Below are positions 1-9,441 of a DNA stretch of 64,000 nucleotides, one piece after another (positions within the stretch are counted from its first letter, which is position 1; every line of letters begins with the position of its first letter). The DNA lies in the NCBI GenBank assembly GCA_900318275.1, contig ONJY01000002.1, positions 47,745 to 111,744 of the forward strand. Reading direction: 5' to 3'. The notes below the pieces were generated by a model. The model did not search any database and had not been told where the DNA came from. It saw nothing but the letters and a program-made list of their open reading frames with translations. This stretch comes from an uncultured Bacteroidales bacterium (GTDB lineage Bacteria > Bacteroidota > Bacteroidia > Bacteroidales > P3). Both the position numbers and the translations under genes were made by a program.

Positions 1-1532
1 ATCTTGTCGGCCGTGAATGGCAGGAAGGGGGCGCAGAGCACCGCAAGGTTGGCGCATATCTGCAGCGAGAGGTTCATCACCGTGGCGGTACGCTCGGGGT
101 CAGTCTTGACGAGCTTCCACGGCTCGGTATCCGTCAGGTATTTGTTGCCCAGACGGGCCAGATTCATCATCTCGGCGAGGGCTTCACGGAAGCGGTAGGT
201 CTCAATGCTGCGGCCTATGCGTTCGGGGAAAGTAGCCATCTCCTTGACAAGCTCCTGCTCGGCTTCTCCAAGGGGTCCGCAAGCTGGCACGCGACCACCG
301 TAGAACTTGTGCGTCAGCACGAGCGTGCGGTTGACGAAGTTGCCGAGGATGGCCACCAGCTCGCTGTTGTTCTTCAACTGGAAGTCCTTCCAGGTGAAGT
401 CGTTGTCCTTGGTCTCAGGGGCGTTGCTGCACAGCGTGTAGCGCAGCACATCCTGCTTGCCGGGGAATTCACGCAGGTACTCGTGCAGCCACACGGCCCA
501 GTTGCGCGAGGTGCTTATCTTGTCGCCTTCGAGGTTGAGGAACTCGTTGGCAGGCACGTTGGCGGGCAATATGTAGCTGCCGTCAGCGTGGAGCATCGAG
601 GGGAAGATGATGCAGTGGAACACAATATTGTCCTTGCCGATGAAGTGCACCAACTTGGTGTCCTGGTCTTTCCACCATTTCTCCCAGTCGTCGCCTTTGA
701 GCTGCTTGGTGAAGCTGATGTAGCCTATAGGTGCGTCGAACCAGACGTAGAGCACTTTGCCGTCGGCACCCTCCAGGGGCACCTTCACACCCCAGTCGAG
801 GTCGCGCGTGACGGCGCGGGGCTGCAACCCGGCGTCTATCCACGACTTGCACTGTCCGTAGACGTTGGTCTTCCAGTCGCCTTTGTGGCTTTCCAGTATC
901 CACTGGCGCAGCCACGGCTCGTCTTTGTCGAGGGGGAGGAACCAGTGCTTGGTCTCCTTGAGCACGGGCTTGCTGCCGCTGAGGGCGCTCTTGGGGTTGA
1001 TGAGGTCGGTGGCGTTGAGCGAGGTGCCGCAGGCTTCGCACTGGTCGCCGTAGGCACGCTCGTTGCCGCAATGGGGGCAGGTGCCCGTGATGTAGCGGTC
1101 GGCAAGGAAGCAGCCGGCCTCCTCATCGTAGTACTGCTGCGACACCTTCTCCACAAACTTGCCCTCGTCGTAGAGTTTCTTGAAGTACTCGGCTGCCGTC
1201 TCGTGGTGCTCCTTGCTGCTTGTGCGGCTGTAGATGTCGAACGAGATACCGAGCTCGGCGAAGCTGTCCTTGATGATCTTGTGGTAGCGGTCCACGATGT
1301 CCTGCGGCGTGACGCCCTCTTTGCGGGCCTTGATGGTGATGGGCACGCCGTGCTCGTCGCTGCCGCCTATGAACATCACCTCCTCGCCCTGAGCGCGCAG
1401 ATAGCGCACATAGACGTCGGCAGGCACGTAGACACCGGCCAGGTGGCCGATGTGCACAGGGCCATTGGCGTAGGGCAGCGCCGAGGTGACGGTATAACGC
1501 TTGTATTTCTTGTCTTTCTCTGTGTATGTCAT
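1..1532 (-). CDS. metG: Methionyl-tRNA synthetase, C-terminus cut by window edge
   Basis: Charges tRNA-Met with methionine in the cytoplasm (class I synthetase). 510 codons are present and the frame runs open off the window start, so roughly the last quarter (anticodon-binding end and any tRNA-binding extension) is missing here. The N-terminus shows the HIGH box as GHIGH in [11 protein letters not shown] near residue 25, a CPHCG...CEACG zinc knuckle in the connective peptide, and the KMSKS equivalent as KISTSR. Start chosen at the ATG at 1532, where the family's usual N-terminus [20 protein letters not shown] begins. It lies 4 bp behind a lipoprotein gene on the same strand, so the two could be co-transcribed. 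Confidence 0.97.
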   Translation of the reverse strand, partial: MTYTEKDKKYKRYTVTSALPYANGPVHIGHLAGVYVPADVYVRYLRAQGEEVMFIGGSDEHGVPITIKARKEGVTPQDIVDRYHKIIKDSFAELGISFDIYSRTSSKEHHETAAEYFKKLYDEGKFVEKVSQQYYDEEAGCFLADRYITGTCPHCGNERAYGDQCEACGTSLNATDLINPKSALSGSKPVLKETKHWFLPLDKDEPWLRQWILESHKGDWKTNVYGQCKSWIDAGLQPRAVTRDLDWGVKVPLEGADGKVLYVWFDAPIGYISFTKQLKGDDWEKWWKDQDTKLVHFIGKDNIVFHCIIFPSMLHADGSYILPANVPANEFLNLEGDKISTSRNWAVWLHEYLREFPGKQDVLRYTLCSNAPETKDNDFTWKDFQLKNNSELVAILGNFVNRTLVLTHKFYGGRVPACGPLGEAEQELVKEMATFPERIGRSIETYRFREALAEMMNLARLGNKYLTDTEPWKLVKTDPERTATVMNLSLQICANLAVLCAPFLPFTADK

Positions 1533-1536
1533 ATCT

Positions 1537-2592
1537 TTACTGCTGGTAAATGATTCGCGTCACACTACCCACGCCGTTCGTGACAGTCTCAGGAAAGCCT
1601 GCTGCGTTGTAGGTATAGGTGAAACTGTCGTCGCCACCAAGAGGCAGGGGCCGTGAGAAGGGAATCGGAATGTTACCCATGATGGTGGGAGCAGTCAACG
1701 TCACTTTTGCCGACGCGGCATTGTGCGAAGTCAGCACATTGTTGGCCGAATAGGCCGACGGCTCCATGCGGCCCAGGAACCCGCAATAGGGGTTGGGGTG
1801 GCTGTCGTAGGTCATGTCTATGGTGTCGTTGACTACTATAGTTACAGGACATGTGAGAGAGTCATCTGTCGAGACCAATAAATTTATCATGGATCCCAGC
1901 AATGAATCAATGTTCACAAACTGGCGGATCTCACCCAGGGTGATGGTGCCGTTGAGCTCGGCCGACACCAGCTGGCGCGACACATTGTTGCCCTCCCACT
2001 GCATGTCGACAGCGATGTTCGAGCCGGTGATTTCCATCTTCTCCTGAGGCCCTTTGCCAAAGAGGTCGCCGAGGTTGCCAAGCAGACCGCTGCCCAGCAG
2101 CGGGCCCAGCATACTCAGCACCTGCTCGTTGACGTTCACCGTCAGGTGGCTGATTTTGTTGTTGGCGTTGTGGTCATACAATATACTGGCCACAGGCATC
2201 GGGCTCATAACGGCATCGACCTTCGTCAGCAGGTCGCCCTGGTAGGTGTAGTTGGCAGAGATGGGCATGTCCATTATCGTCATCATTGCCGTATTCAGAC
2301 GCTTGTTGCTGTATGTGAACGTATTGGCGCCACCCATGTTGCCGTTCTCGTCGGCCTCCTGGATAGACATCACAAGGCCATTCTCCCAGCTCCACCGCTG
2401 AGCCGTCACGTCGTCCGTTATAATCTCTACAATCTTGGCGCCGGGGTTATAGTAGCCTTCGCCCGTGGGCATCTGGTCAGCAGGAGCACCGGGCTGCGAC
2501 GCGGCGGTGTTCTCGGGTTCCACATTGTCCTTCTTGCAGGCACTGAAAGCCAGCAGACTCACGGCGCAGAGCGCAAACAATACTTTCTTCAT
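1537..2592 (-). CDS. DUF4595-like lipoprotein of unknown function
   Basis: A 351-residue secreted lipoprotein. The N-terminus is a lysine start, a hydrophobic stretch and a lipobox LLAFSAC, so Cys19 should be lipidated. The body has repeated YTYxGDLLTKV / FTYSNKRLN / [14 protein letters not shown] phrases, resembling the YD-type strands of DUF4595-like Bacteroidota proteins. The linker after the cysteine ([13 protein letters not shown]) is polar, typical of surface-exposed lipoproteins. Its substrate or role cannot be read from the sequence. It ends 4 bp before metG. A second lipoprotein with similar strand repeats is encoded nearby at 3203-4003 on the other strand. Confidence 0.8.
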   Translation of the reverse strand: MKKVLFALCAVSLLAFSACKKDNVEPENTAASQPGAPADQMPTGEGYYNPGAKIVEIITDDVTAQRWSWENGLVMSIQEADENGNMGGANTFTYSNKRLNTAMMTIMDMPISANYTYQGDLLTKVDAVMSPMPVASILYDHNANNKISHLTVNVNEQVLSMLGPLLGSGLLGNLGDLFGKGPQEKMEITGSNIAVDMQWEGNNVSRQLVSAELNGTITLGEIRQFVNIDSLLGSMINLLVSTDDSLTCPVTIVVNDTIDMTYDSHPNPYCGFLGRMEPSAYSANNVLTSHNAASAKVTLTAPTIMGNIPIPFSRPLPLGGDDSFTYTYNAAGFPETVTNGVGSVTRIIYQQ

Positions 2593-2628
2593 AGTTATGT
2601 TTTTATTGGTTAATAGACAACTTCAGCC

Positions 2629-3051
2629 TTACTGCTCCTTGGCATCCTCGGCCTCGGGCTCGTCGAAGGTAATCTTGTCGGCTCCCAGCAGGATGTTGTA
2701 CCATGCGAAGAGCTTCTTGGCGTCGGAGGTATGCACACGCTCGCGGTCGTAGTCGGGCAAGGCCTTCTCCAGCAGGGCGAACAGCTCCTTGCCCTCGGCC
2801 TTCTTGGGCTCGAAGGGGGTCGGCTTGCCGTCCAGCACCTTGTGGATGGCCTGCATCACCTCTTCCAGCGGACGCTCGTCGCTCTCGGTGAAGAGGCGTA
2901 TCTCGCCCAGCGAGCTGATTCTATCTGTCTTGAACACAGGGTATTTCTGACCCGTCACGAGGTTCTTCACCACGGCGCCGCCTTTGGTCTGCGACACCAG
3001 TTCACTCAAATCCGGCTTGCCGGCAATCACAAGGATGTTAGATAAATCCAT
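2629..3051 (-). CDS. DUF5606 family protein
   Basis: A 140-residue cytoplasmic protein beginning MDLSNILVIAGKPDLSELVSQ and continuing through KISSLGEIRLF-like strands. This matches my memory of DUF5606, a family restricted to Bacteroidota, whose usual opening is MDLSKILAISGKPGL. The first 60 residues look like the conserved beta domain; the C-terminal tail (DEPEAEDAKEQ) is acidic and low in complexity. No catalytic motif is visible and the function is unknown. The next gene on the strand is the DUF4595-like lipoprotein, 36 bp downstream. Confidence 0.82.
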   Translation of the reverse strand: MDLSNILVIAGKPDLSELVSQTKGGAVVKNLVTGQKYPVFKTDRISSLGEIRLFTESDERPLEEVMQAIHKVLDGKPTPFEPKKAEGKELFALLEKALPDYDRERVHTSDAKKLFAWYNILLGADKITFDEPEAEDAKEQ

Positions 3052-3202
3052 TTCAGTCTATATTTTTTTAGTTGTATTTATATAAGTCTTATAACGTCTG
3101 CCGGCCTTTTTTATTGTATATGGCATATTTTTTTCTACCCTACACAATAATTACTTCATTCTGCCGTTGTTATAAACAAATTCACCATTCACAGACACCA
3201 TT

Positions 3203-4003
3203 ATGAAAAGATTATTTGTCTATTCGCTGGCCGTGGCGACGTTGCTCTTGGCATCGGCATGCAACAAAGACGACAACAACCAGAACAATGCCTCCGACAA
3301 CAACAGTTCTGGCGGCAAAAAGTTGTCCAAAGTGACCTGGATCTACGATGAAGGCGGCGCCCAAACGTTTAGCGAAGAGACAATCTTCACATGGGATGGC
3401 GCGAACCTCAAGCGGGTTGAATTGTGGGACGAGGGCGAAAGAGATTACTATGTTGACTTCACGTACAACAACGGACGCCTCGACGAAATCACCTACCAGG
3501 AGACCGGCAAGGGTGGCGAGACCGATGTTTTCCGCCTCACCTACAACGGCGACCGTATAACCGGCGTGGCCTGCTACTACGACGGCGTCCATGAGGACGA
3601 CTACGTGCTCTCCTACAACAGCGAAGGTCTCTTGTCGTCGTTCGACATCAACAGTGGCTATTTTGTATTTTACCTAACATGGACTAACGGTAACATCACA
3701 CGCCGCGACGTAGTCAGCGAGGGCTACAACCTCTACCTCTACGACAACAAGCGCAACCCTTACCCACAACCTTATGCATTGTTTATGGCTTTTCTGGATG
3801 AGGACTTCTACTACTTGTCCGCCAATAATCTGGAGACAAAACGCTGGATTCCTGAAAACGGCGGCAATTCCAGCACGAGAAGTTATACCTACACCTACGA
3901 CGGCGACTATCCCTCTATGTGTAGTTACAGTTCCGCCGGTGGCTCCGGCAGGTACTACTTCCAGTACACTGACGGCGGCGGCCTCACGCCCCCCGCACAT
4001 TAA
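3203..4003 (+). CDS. Lipoprotein with YD-like repeats, function unknown
   Basis: A 266-residue lipoprotein: MKRLFVYSLAVATLLLASAC is a signal peptide with lipobox LASAC. It is followed by an Asn/Asp/Ser-rich linker (NKDDNNQNNASDNNSSGG) and then strands such as FTYNNGRLDEITY, LTYNGDRITGVACYYDG, LSYNSEGLLSSFD and YTYTYDGDYP, which repeat about every 22-25 residues like RHS/YD strands. This suggests an extracellular beta-repeat protein, possibly of the DUF4595 type. It is transcribed away from the neighbouring lipoprotein cluster. No canonical TAnnTTTG promoter is obvious in the 150 bp upstream. Confidence 0.75.
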   Translation: MKRLFVYSLAVATLLLASACNKDDNNQNNASDNNSSGGKKLSKVTWIYDEGGAQTFSEETIFTWDGANLKRVELWDEGERDYYVDFTYNNGRLDEITYQETGKGGETDVFRLTYNGDRITGVACYYDGVHEDDYVLSYNSEGLLSSFDINSGYFVFYLTWTNGNITRRDVVSEGYNLYLYDNKRNPYPQPYALFMAFLDEDFYYLSANNLETKRWIPENGGNSSTRSYTYTYDGDYPSMCSYSSAGGSGRYYFQYTDGGGLTPPAH

Positions 4004-4117
4004 TTCATCGCCCGGTATAGCTATCGGCCGAATGGGCTTCGAACGAAAGTAGACACAGCAAGAACTCCGAGAAACAACATCTCGGAAAGCAACTAAATCA
4101 ACACTATACGTATAGAA

Positions 4118-4951
4118 TTATTTTTCGCTGTGGAAGCGTCTCAGGCCGACGATGGGGTCGGCTACTATAGTGCTTACTTTCAGTCCGTTGCCCTCCATGA
4201 CGGCGCGCAGCGTCGGCTCGATGGCCTTGGCGTAGCTGCCGACCACCGACAGCGGGAAGTCGCCATTGCGCATCAGGGGCATGATGGCGTCGGTGAACCA
4301 CTCGTCCAGAGTCTTGGTGACGACACTGCGGCAATAGTCCTCCGCGATGTGCTTCACGGCAAAGGGGGCCAGCGAGGCTAGAAAGCGGTTGGGGTTGGGC
4401 TGATGGTAGACGGCATCCATCAGCTGGGCGTCGCTCATACGGTAAGTATCATGGAACATGAGTCTTAAGTCAGACGGCATGTGATGGGCGAGATAGTCGT
4501 TGAGTAGCACACGTCCCACATGGTTGGCCGAACCGCGGTCGCCGAGTATATAGCCTGTGCTGGTGGCTTGATGCCTAATTTGCAAGCCGTCGTAGAGGCA
4601 GGCGTTGCTGCCTGTGCCGAGGATGGCGACAAGGGCTGGTTGGTCGCCGGCGGTGGCGCGGCAGGCGGCGAGCATGTCGGTCTCGACATGTACAACGCTT
4701 GTTCCAAAGGCTTTAGCAAGCCATGTGGCCACCTTCTCGCGCTGGGCGGGAAGACCGCAGCCGGCACCGTAGAAGGTAATTGAGAATTGAGAATTGAGAA
4801 TTGAGAGTTGCTGACGCACAACATTGCAGGCGACGAGGAACTGCTCCTCGGTGGTGAAGTGTGGGTTGAGGCCTTCGGTAACTACCATGTTACCAGACTC
4901 TACCTCCATCCACGTGGTCTTGGTGCTCCCGCTGTCGGCTATGAGTATCAT
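4118..4951 (-). CDS. BadF/BadG-type ATPase, N-acetylglucosamine kinase-like
   Basis: A 277-residue cytoplasmic ASKHA-fold kinase. The phosphate-1 loop is [12 protein letters not shown] at the N-terminus. FYGAGCG begins the second strand block, and [13 protein letters not shown] with [14 protein letters not shown] forms the adenosine-binding half. Bacteroidota homologues are annotated as BadF/BadG/BcrA/BcrD ATPases or GlcNAc kinases, so amino-sugar salvage (for example from peptidoglycan) is the likely role, though the substrate is inferred. It overlaps pyrD by 4 bp and is the last gene of a long minus-strand operon. Residues [14 protein letters not shown] come from a heptanucleotide array inserted in frame just before the FYGAGC strand. 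Confidence 0.85.
   Translation of the reverse strand: MILIADSGSTKTTWMEVESGNMVVTEGLNPHFTTEEQFLVACNVVRQQLSILNSQFSITFYGAGCGLPAQREKVATWLAKAFGTSVVHVETDMLAACRATAGDQPALVAILGTGSNACLYDGLQIRHQATSTGYILGDRGSANHVGRVLLNDYLAHHMPSDLRLMFHDTYRMSDAQLMDAVYHQPNPNRFLASLAPFAVKHIAEDYCRSVVTKTLDEWFTDAIMPLMRNGDFPLSVVGSYAKAIEPTLRAVMEGNGLKVSTIVADPIVGLRRFHSEK
4778..4810. repeat. Heptanucleotide array inside the sugar-kinase gene
   Basis: Four tandem copies of a 7-mer (AATTGAG on the plus strand, CTCAATT on the coding strand) followed by a degenerate unit. Read in the gene's frame it encodes SILNSQFSI without a stop. The same heptamer and peptide occur in thiN at 36531-36561. Confidence 0.9.
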
Positions 4952-5847
4952 ATTATGCCGATAATCTCATTGATGTCGTTGACGTTGTGACGGCGGCACC
5001 AGGCCTCCATGCCATCGATGATCTTGACGGTGACGGCGGGGTCGATGAAGTTGGCGGTGCCCACCTCGATGGCTGTGGCACCGGCCATGAGGAACTCGAT
5101 GGCGTCCTCGGCGGTGCAGATGCCACCCAGGCCTACGACGGGAATCTTCACGGCATGGGCAACTTGCCACACCATGCGCACGGCCACGGGCTTGACGGCG
5201 GGACCGCTGAGGCCGCCGGTGATGTTGGCCATGCAGGGACGGCGGCGCTCGATGTCGATAGCCATGCCCAGCAGTGTGTTGATGAGGCTCACGCTGTCGG
5301 CGCCGGCGCCTTCGACGGCCTTGGCTATCTCGGCGATGCTGGTGACGTTGGGCGAGAGCTTCACTATCAGCGTCTTGTTGTATACCTTGCGCACCGCGGA
5401 GACGACCTGTGCCGCCATGTCGGGGCTGGTGCCGAAGCCCATGCCTCCGCACTTGACGTTGGGGCAGCTGATGTTGAGCTCGATGGCGGGGATGCGGTCG
5501 AGGGCGTCGACCTGCGAGGCCACGTCGCAGTACTCCTCGATGGAAGAGCCGCTGACGTTGACTATGATATTGGTGTCGAGGTGTTTGATACGGGGGTATA
5601 CCTCTTTGCAGAACTTCTCCACACCGCCGTTCTGGAGGCCCACGGAGTTGAGCATACCCGAGGGGGTCTCCACCATGCGAGGATAGGGGTTGCCCTCGCG
5701 GTGGCTGCCTGTGGTGCCCTTGACGACGAAGCCGCCGAGACGGTTGAGGTCTATGAAGTCGGAGAACTCTTCGCCATAGCCGAAGGTGCCGCTAGCGGTC
5801 ATCACGGGGTTCTTCAGCTTGAGATTGTGTATGTTGACGTTTAGCAT
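4948..5847 (-). CDS. pyrD: Dihydroorotate dehydrogenase B, catalytic subunit
   Basis: Oxidises dihydroorotate to orotate in de novo pyrimidine synthesis. It is a class 1B FMN enzyme that works with the PyrK electron-transfer subunit encoded immediately upstream. The 299 residues begin [20 protein letters not shown]. Visible motifs are the FMN-binding [24 protein letters not shown] with the class 1B active-site cysteine region, IVKLSPNV, and the C-terminal phosphate loop [29 protein letters not shown] chose the ATG at 5847 because longer upstream extensions only translate pyrK out of frame. The start overlaps pyrK by 7 bp and the end overlaps the sugar-kinase start by 4 bp, implying translational coupling. 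Confidence 0.96.
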   Translation of the reverse strand: MLNVNIHNLKLKNPVMTASGTFGYGEEFSDFIDLNRLGGFVVKGTTGSHREGNPYPRMVETPSGMLNSVGLQNGGVEKFCKEVYPRIKHLDTNIIVNVSGSSIEEYCDVASQVDALDRIPAIELNISCPNVKCGGMGFGTSPDMAAQVVSAVRKVYNKTLIVKLSPNVTSIAEIAKAVEGAGADSVSLINTLLGMAIDIERRRPCMANITGGLSGPAVKPVAVRMVWQVAHAVKIPVVGLGGICTAEDAIEFLMAGATAIEVGTANFIDPAVTVKIIDGMEAWCRRHNVNDINEIIGII

Positions 5848-6617
5848 TGGTACCATTTTTTCATTGTGGAAATATCGAACACCGGGCCGTCCTTGCAGAC
5901 GCAACGGTGGCCCTGGTCGGTGTCGGTGACGCAGCAAAGGCATGCGCCGACGCCGCAAGCCATCATGTTCTCCAGGCTCACCTCGCAGCGCAGGCCACGC
6001 TCGGCGGCGCTACGTGCCACGGCCTTCATCATGGGCGTAGGACCGCAGGTGTAGATGATGTCGTAGCTGTCGGCGAAGGCGGGGTGCGTGGTGACGATGC
6101 CATGGTGACCGAGGCTGCCGTCGTCGGTGGCTATCAGGAGGTCGCCGTAGGGCTTGAAGTCGTCGCGCACGGGGATGAGGCCGGCGGTGCGTCCGCCGAG
6201 GAGTATGGTACAGCGTACGCCACTAGCCTTCAGCACCTTGCTGAGGTGCAGCAGAGGTGCCGTGCCGGCGCCGCCACCCACGAGGAGGGCATGGCTGCCG
6301 GCGGGGATGGCTGTGGTGAAGCCGTGGCCGAGGGGATAGACGACATTGAGGCTGTCGCCCACGGCGAGGGTGGCGAGACGGCGGGTGCCGTTGCCGACAA
6401 TCTGGATGAGCAGGCTCAGGGTGCCGGCCTCGGCGTCGACATCGTGCACCGAGATGGGGCGGCGCAGCATGACGCGAGGCTCGTCCTCGACGAGCACCTC
6501 GACAAACTGGCCGGGGGCTATGGGCTGCATCTTGCCGCCATGCTGCAGCACCAGACGGAAGTACTGGTCGCCGAGCTGCTGGCATGCAGCGATACTGAAG
6601 TTGTGTATTTCCTTCAT
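5841..6617 (-). CDS. pyrK: Dihydroorotate dehydrogenase B, electron-transfer subunit
   Basis: 258 residues; carries electrons from the PyrD FMN through FAD and a [2Fe-2S] cluster to NAD+. The FAD-binding signature RRPISVHD appears near residue 50, the NAD-binding loop [12 protein letters not shown] in the middle, [10 protein letters not shown] near the C-terminal third, and the ferredoxin-like cysteines in CGVGACLCC...[10 protein letters not shown]. Start set at the ATG at 6617, which overlaps the last base of the upstream lptF/G stop codon (TAATG); the longer open frame merely reads into lptF/G. pyrK and pyrD overlap by 7 bp, as expected for subunits of one complex. Confidence 0.95.
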   Translation of the reverse strand: MKEIHNFSIAACQQLGDQYFRLVLQHGGKMQPIAPGQFVEVLVEDEPRVMLRRPISVHDVDAEAGTLSLLIQIVGNGTRRLATLAVGDSLNVVYPLGHGFTTAIPAGSHALLVGGGAGTAPLLHLSKVLKASGVRCTILLGGRTAGLIPVRDDFKPYGDLLIATDDGSLGHHGIVTTHPAFADSYDIIYTCGPTPMMKAVARSAAERGLRCEVSLENMMACGVGACLCCVTDTDQGHRCVCKDGPVFDISTMKKWYQC

Positions 6618-8041
6618 TATTGTTGCTTTGACTTGAATAATCTGTTGAAGAAGCGCTTCCACGAGGCCGCGTCGAAGAGCGACGAGTCGGTGGTGGCCTG
6701 CAGGGTGAGGAAAAGGCCTATAGGCAGCATGACAAAGGATGATATCCACATGCCCATGGGGCCTATGGCCGACTCGCGGACGGCTTTCTCGGCAATCATG
6801 CCCACGACATAGTAGAACACAAAGAAGCCCACGGAGGCCACCAACGGGAGGCCTAGGCCGCCTTTGCGCACTATGGAGCCGAAGGGGGCGCCGATGAGGA
6901 AGAGCAGCAGACAGGCCACGGAGAGGGTGAATTTCTTGTGGCGCTCGATGTCGTGCTTGTTGACATACTCGCGGTCTGTCTCAAGGAACTCGCCGTAGTT
7001 GCGGCTGTCGGTGACGGCGGTGTTGGCGATGTAGCGGGCGCGGTTGAGCATCTTCAGGCGCGTAGCGTCATCGACGGTATCGAGGCGTGTGTGCAGGTTG
7101 AAGGCTTCGAGATGGTGCTCCTCGTCGGCCCTGGCCACATAGCGCTTCCAGGTGCGCAGGTTGATCTCTGCGTCGCGCTTATAGGTGTCGTAACGCTTGT
7201 CAAGGCCCACCCTGAGCGAGTCTATGGCGATGCTGAGTTCCGCGACGTTCATGGTCTGGTAGCTGCCCTTGAAAAGGTCTTCGCCGCTCTTGCTGTAGGC
7301 GAACGACGAGATGTCTATGGAGATGGTCTGCTTGCTGAAATGGATGGCGGTCATGGGGTGCGAGCGGTTGGCATCGCGGCTGCCGCCAATCTCGGTATAG
7401 GTGTATCCGTCGTCGAGGGAGAAGATAAGGTAACGGTTGTCCATGGTGGACTGCATGGTGCCGGTCTTGGCAACAATGACCGTGGACTCTTCCCTGCCCT
7501 TCTTGTGGTCGTAGATGACGACATCCTGCAAGGTATGTCCGTCCTGCGACTTGCTGCCTACGCGTATCACATAGCCGTCGATCTCCTTGTAGTACTCGCC
7601 CGGGCGTATGTTGACAGCAGGCTTCTTGCGTGTGACGTCGTAGAGGGTCTTGCGGTAGCTCACCATGGCCTCAGGCATGATGTTGTTGGCGAAATAGAAG
7701 GCCACACCTGTGAGCAGCACCACGACGACGGTCATGGGCAGCATGACACGGCTGACGCTCACGCCGCCGGCTTTCATGGCCACAAGTTCGTACTTCTCGC
7801 CGAAGTTGCCCATGGTCATGATTGAGGCAAAGAGGACGGCGATGGGCAGCGCCATGGGCACGAATGTGGCCGAAGCATAAAGAAGCAGCTCGGCGATGAC
7901 GCTGAAGTCGAGTCCCTTGCCCACCATGTCGTCTATATACTTCCACACAAACTGCATGAGCAGCACGAAGACCGACAGCGTGAAGGTGAGCAGCAGCGGA
8001 CCGAGGAAAGAGCGTAGTATGAGCTTGTCTAATTTCTTCAT
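6617..8041 (-). CDS. LptF/LptG family LPS-export permease
   Basis: A 474-residue inner-membrane protein (YjgP/YjgQ family). Two LptF/G-type subunits together with LptB extract lipopolysaccharide from the inner membrane. The first membrane helices lie in ILRSFLGPLLLTFTLSVFVLLMQF and further helices follow near residues 55-125. A periplasmic beta-jellyroll-like segment occupies about 130-340, and the last membrane helices are at the C-terminus (LLLFLIGAPFGSIVRKGGLG, FFVFYYVVGMIAEKA). I cannot tell LptF from LptG. Start set at the ATG at 8041 (MKKLDKLILRSF), which overlaps the rseP stop as ATGA. The cognate ATPase gene lptB is at 23154-23978. Confidence 0.9.
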   Translation of the reverse strand: MKKLDKLILRSFLGPLLLTFTLSVFVLLMQFVWKYIDDMVGKGLDFSVIAELLLYASATFVPMALPIAVLFASIMTMGNFGEKYELVAMKAGGVSVSRVMLPMTVVVVLLTGVAFYFANNIMPEAMVSYRKTLYDVTRKKPAVNIRPGEYYKEIDGYVIRVGSKSQDGHTLQDVVIYDHKKGREESTVIVAKTGTMQSTMDNRYLIFSLDDGYTYTEIGGSRDANRSHPMTAIHFSKQTISIDISSFAYSKSGEDLFKGSYQTMNVAELSIAIDSLRVGLDKRYDTYKRDAEINLRTWKRYVARADEEHHLEAFNLHTRLDTVDDATRLKMLNRARYIANTAVTDSRNYGEFLETDREYVNKHDIERHKKFTLSVACLLLFLIGAPFGSIVRKGGLGLPLVASVGFFVFYYVVGMIAEKAVRESAIGPMGMWISSFVMLPIGLFLTLQATTDSSLFDAASWKRFFNRLFKSKQQ

Positions 8042-9441
8042 CACATAAAGCCTAACCAACGAAGGATGTCGTTGCCGTTGGCCAATATCATAAGGGCTAT
8101 CAGGAGGAACATGCCGACGTTCTGTGCCACGGTGAGGAACTTCTCCGAGGGGGTGCGGCGTGTAACTATCTCCACAAGGGTGAAGAAGATATGTCCGCCG
8201 TCAAGACCCGGTATGGGGATGATATTCATGAAGGCCAGCACCAATGCCAGCAGCGCCGTGAGTTCCCAGAAGGCTTGCCACACCCAGTGGTCGGGGAAGA
8301 GGTCGGCCATGGCCTTGAAGCCACCGAGCTGCTTGGTGCCTCCCGGCGAGAAGAGCACCTTGAGCGACGACACATAGGTGACCAATGTCTCCCAGCCGTG
8401 CTTGATGCCCGCGGGGATGGCCTGGAAGAAGGTGTAGTCTACATGGCGGTAGTCACTGAAGAGCAACGCAATGTTTGTCTCTACCTGTACACCTATCTTG
8501 CCTTGGCCGTCTACGGCGACAGGCAACGTCATGTACTCGCCTGCGCGATAGAAGCCCAAGCTCACTGTGTCGCCAGCATGGTCGCTGAATACCGCCGTTA
8601 TATCCGAGAAGGCCGCAAGAGCGCTGTCGGCAACACTGACTATGCTGTCGCCAGCCATCAGGCCCGCACGTGCGGCGTTGCCACCATCGATGGGAGAGTG
8701 CACCACGAACGGAACCCTATAGTCCATAAGCTGCTTGACACCCTCGTTGTTGACGCGCTCCAACAGACGCCCACTCATGGCGATATCTATGAGCGAGTCG
8801 TTACGCATCACGGTGACAGTCTTCGGGTTGTCCAGCAGCAGGGCGCTGGCAGCGTCGGTAATCTCATAATAGTCCTTGCCGTCTATGGCGTAGATGATGT
8901 CGCCATTGTTGAACCCTTCGTCGAGCAACACCTGGTGATAGTCATAACCAAGCGAGGCGCTGCGCAGCGGAAGCTCGTCCTTGCCCCAATGCGCGAATAT
9001 CATGCCGTAGATGAGGAGGGCCGAGACAAAGTTCACCAGCACGCCACCACTGATTATGCAGAGGCGCTGCCATGCCGGCTTGGTGCGGTACTCCCACGGC
9101 TGAGGTTCGCTCTCAAGGTCGTCGGCGCTCTTTGTCTCGTCGATCATGCCTGCTATGTCGCAGTATCCACCCAGCGGCAGCCATCCGAGGCCCCACAGCG
9201 TGTTGTCCTGGTCCTCAGGGGCGAGGTTCTTCTCGTCCCAGCTGTCAGGGGTTTTGCTGTTGAAAAACAGGAAGTGCCACTTGCCGCCAAACTTCTTGGC
9301 CTTGACAATGGAGAACCACGGGTTAAAGAATATATAGTAACGGCGCACGCGCGTGTGGAAGAGCTTGGCGAAAGCCAGATGGCCCAATTCGTGAGTGGCC
9401 ACAAGCAGCGAGAGGCTTAAGAGTAATGCTATCCAGTTCAT
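8041..9441 (-). CDS. rseP: RseP-type site-2 intramembrane metalloprotease
   Basis: A 466-residue polytopic inner-membrane zinc protease; the family cuts anti-sigma factors and remnant signal peptides. The zinc-binding HELGH lies in the first membrane helix (residues about 17-21). The second catalytic motif is in IIPIPGLDGGHI (NxxPxxxLDG-type) near residue 410. Central PDZ-like domains include VHSPIDGGNAARAGLMAGDSIVSV. Its length is normal for Bacteroidota homologues. It overlaps dxr upstream and lptF/G downstream by 4 bp each, so three envelope-related genes are translationally coupled. Confidence 0.95.
   Translation of the reverse strand: MNWIALLLSLSLLVATHELGHLAFAKLFHTRVRRYYIFFNPWFSIVKAKKFGGKWHFLFFNSKTPDSWDEKNLAPEDQDNTLWGLGWLPLGGYCDIAGMIDETKSADDLESEPQPWEYRTKPAWQRLCIISGGVLVNFVSALLIYGMIFAHWGKDELPLRSASLGYDYHQVLLDEGFNNGDIIYAIDGKDYYEITDAASALLLDNPKTVTVMRNDSLIDIAMSGRLLERVNNEGVKQLMDYRVPFVVHSPIDGGNAARAGLMAGDSIVSVADSALAAFSDITAVFSDHAGDTVSLGFYRAGEYMTLPVAVDGQGKIGVQVETNIALLFSDYRHVDYTFFQAIPAGIKHGWETLVTYVSSLKVLFSPGGTKQLGGFKAMADLFPDHWVWQAFWELTALLALVLAFMNIIPIPGLDGGHIFFTLVEIVTRRTPSEKFLTVAQNVGMFLLIALMILANGNDILRWLGFM

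Noticed and set aside
309-1553. A 414-codon plus-strand frame
   Set aside because: It is antisense to metG, whose motifs are unmistakable; its composition (Val/Ala/Leu/His-rich) is that of a shadow frame in GC-rich DNA.
4103-4116. Regulatory operator at CTATACGTATAG
   Set aside because: It lies between two converging gene ends with no promoter nearby; a short AT-rich palindrome there is not enough evidence.
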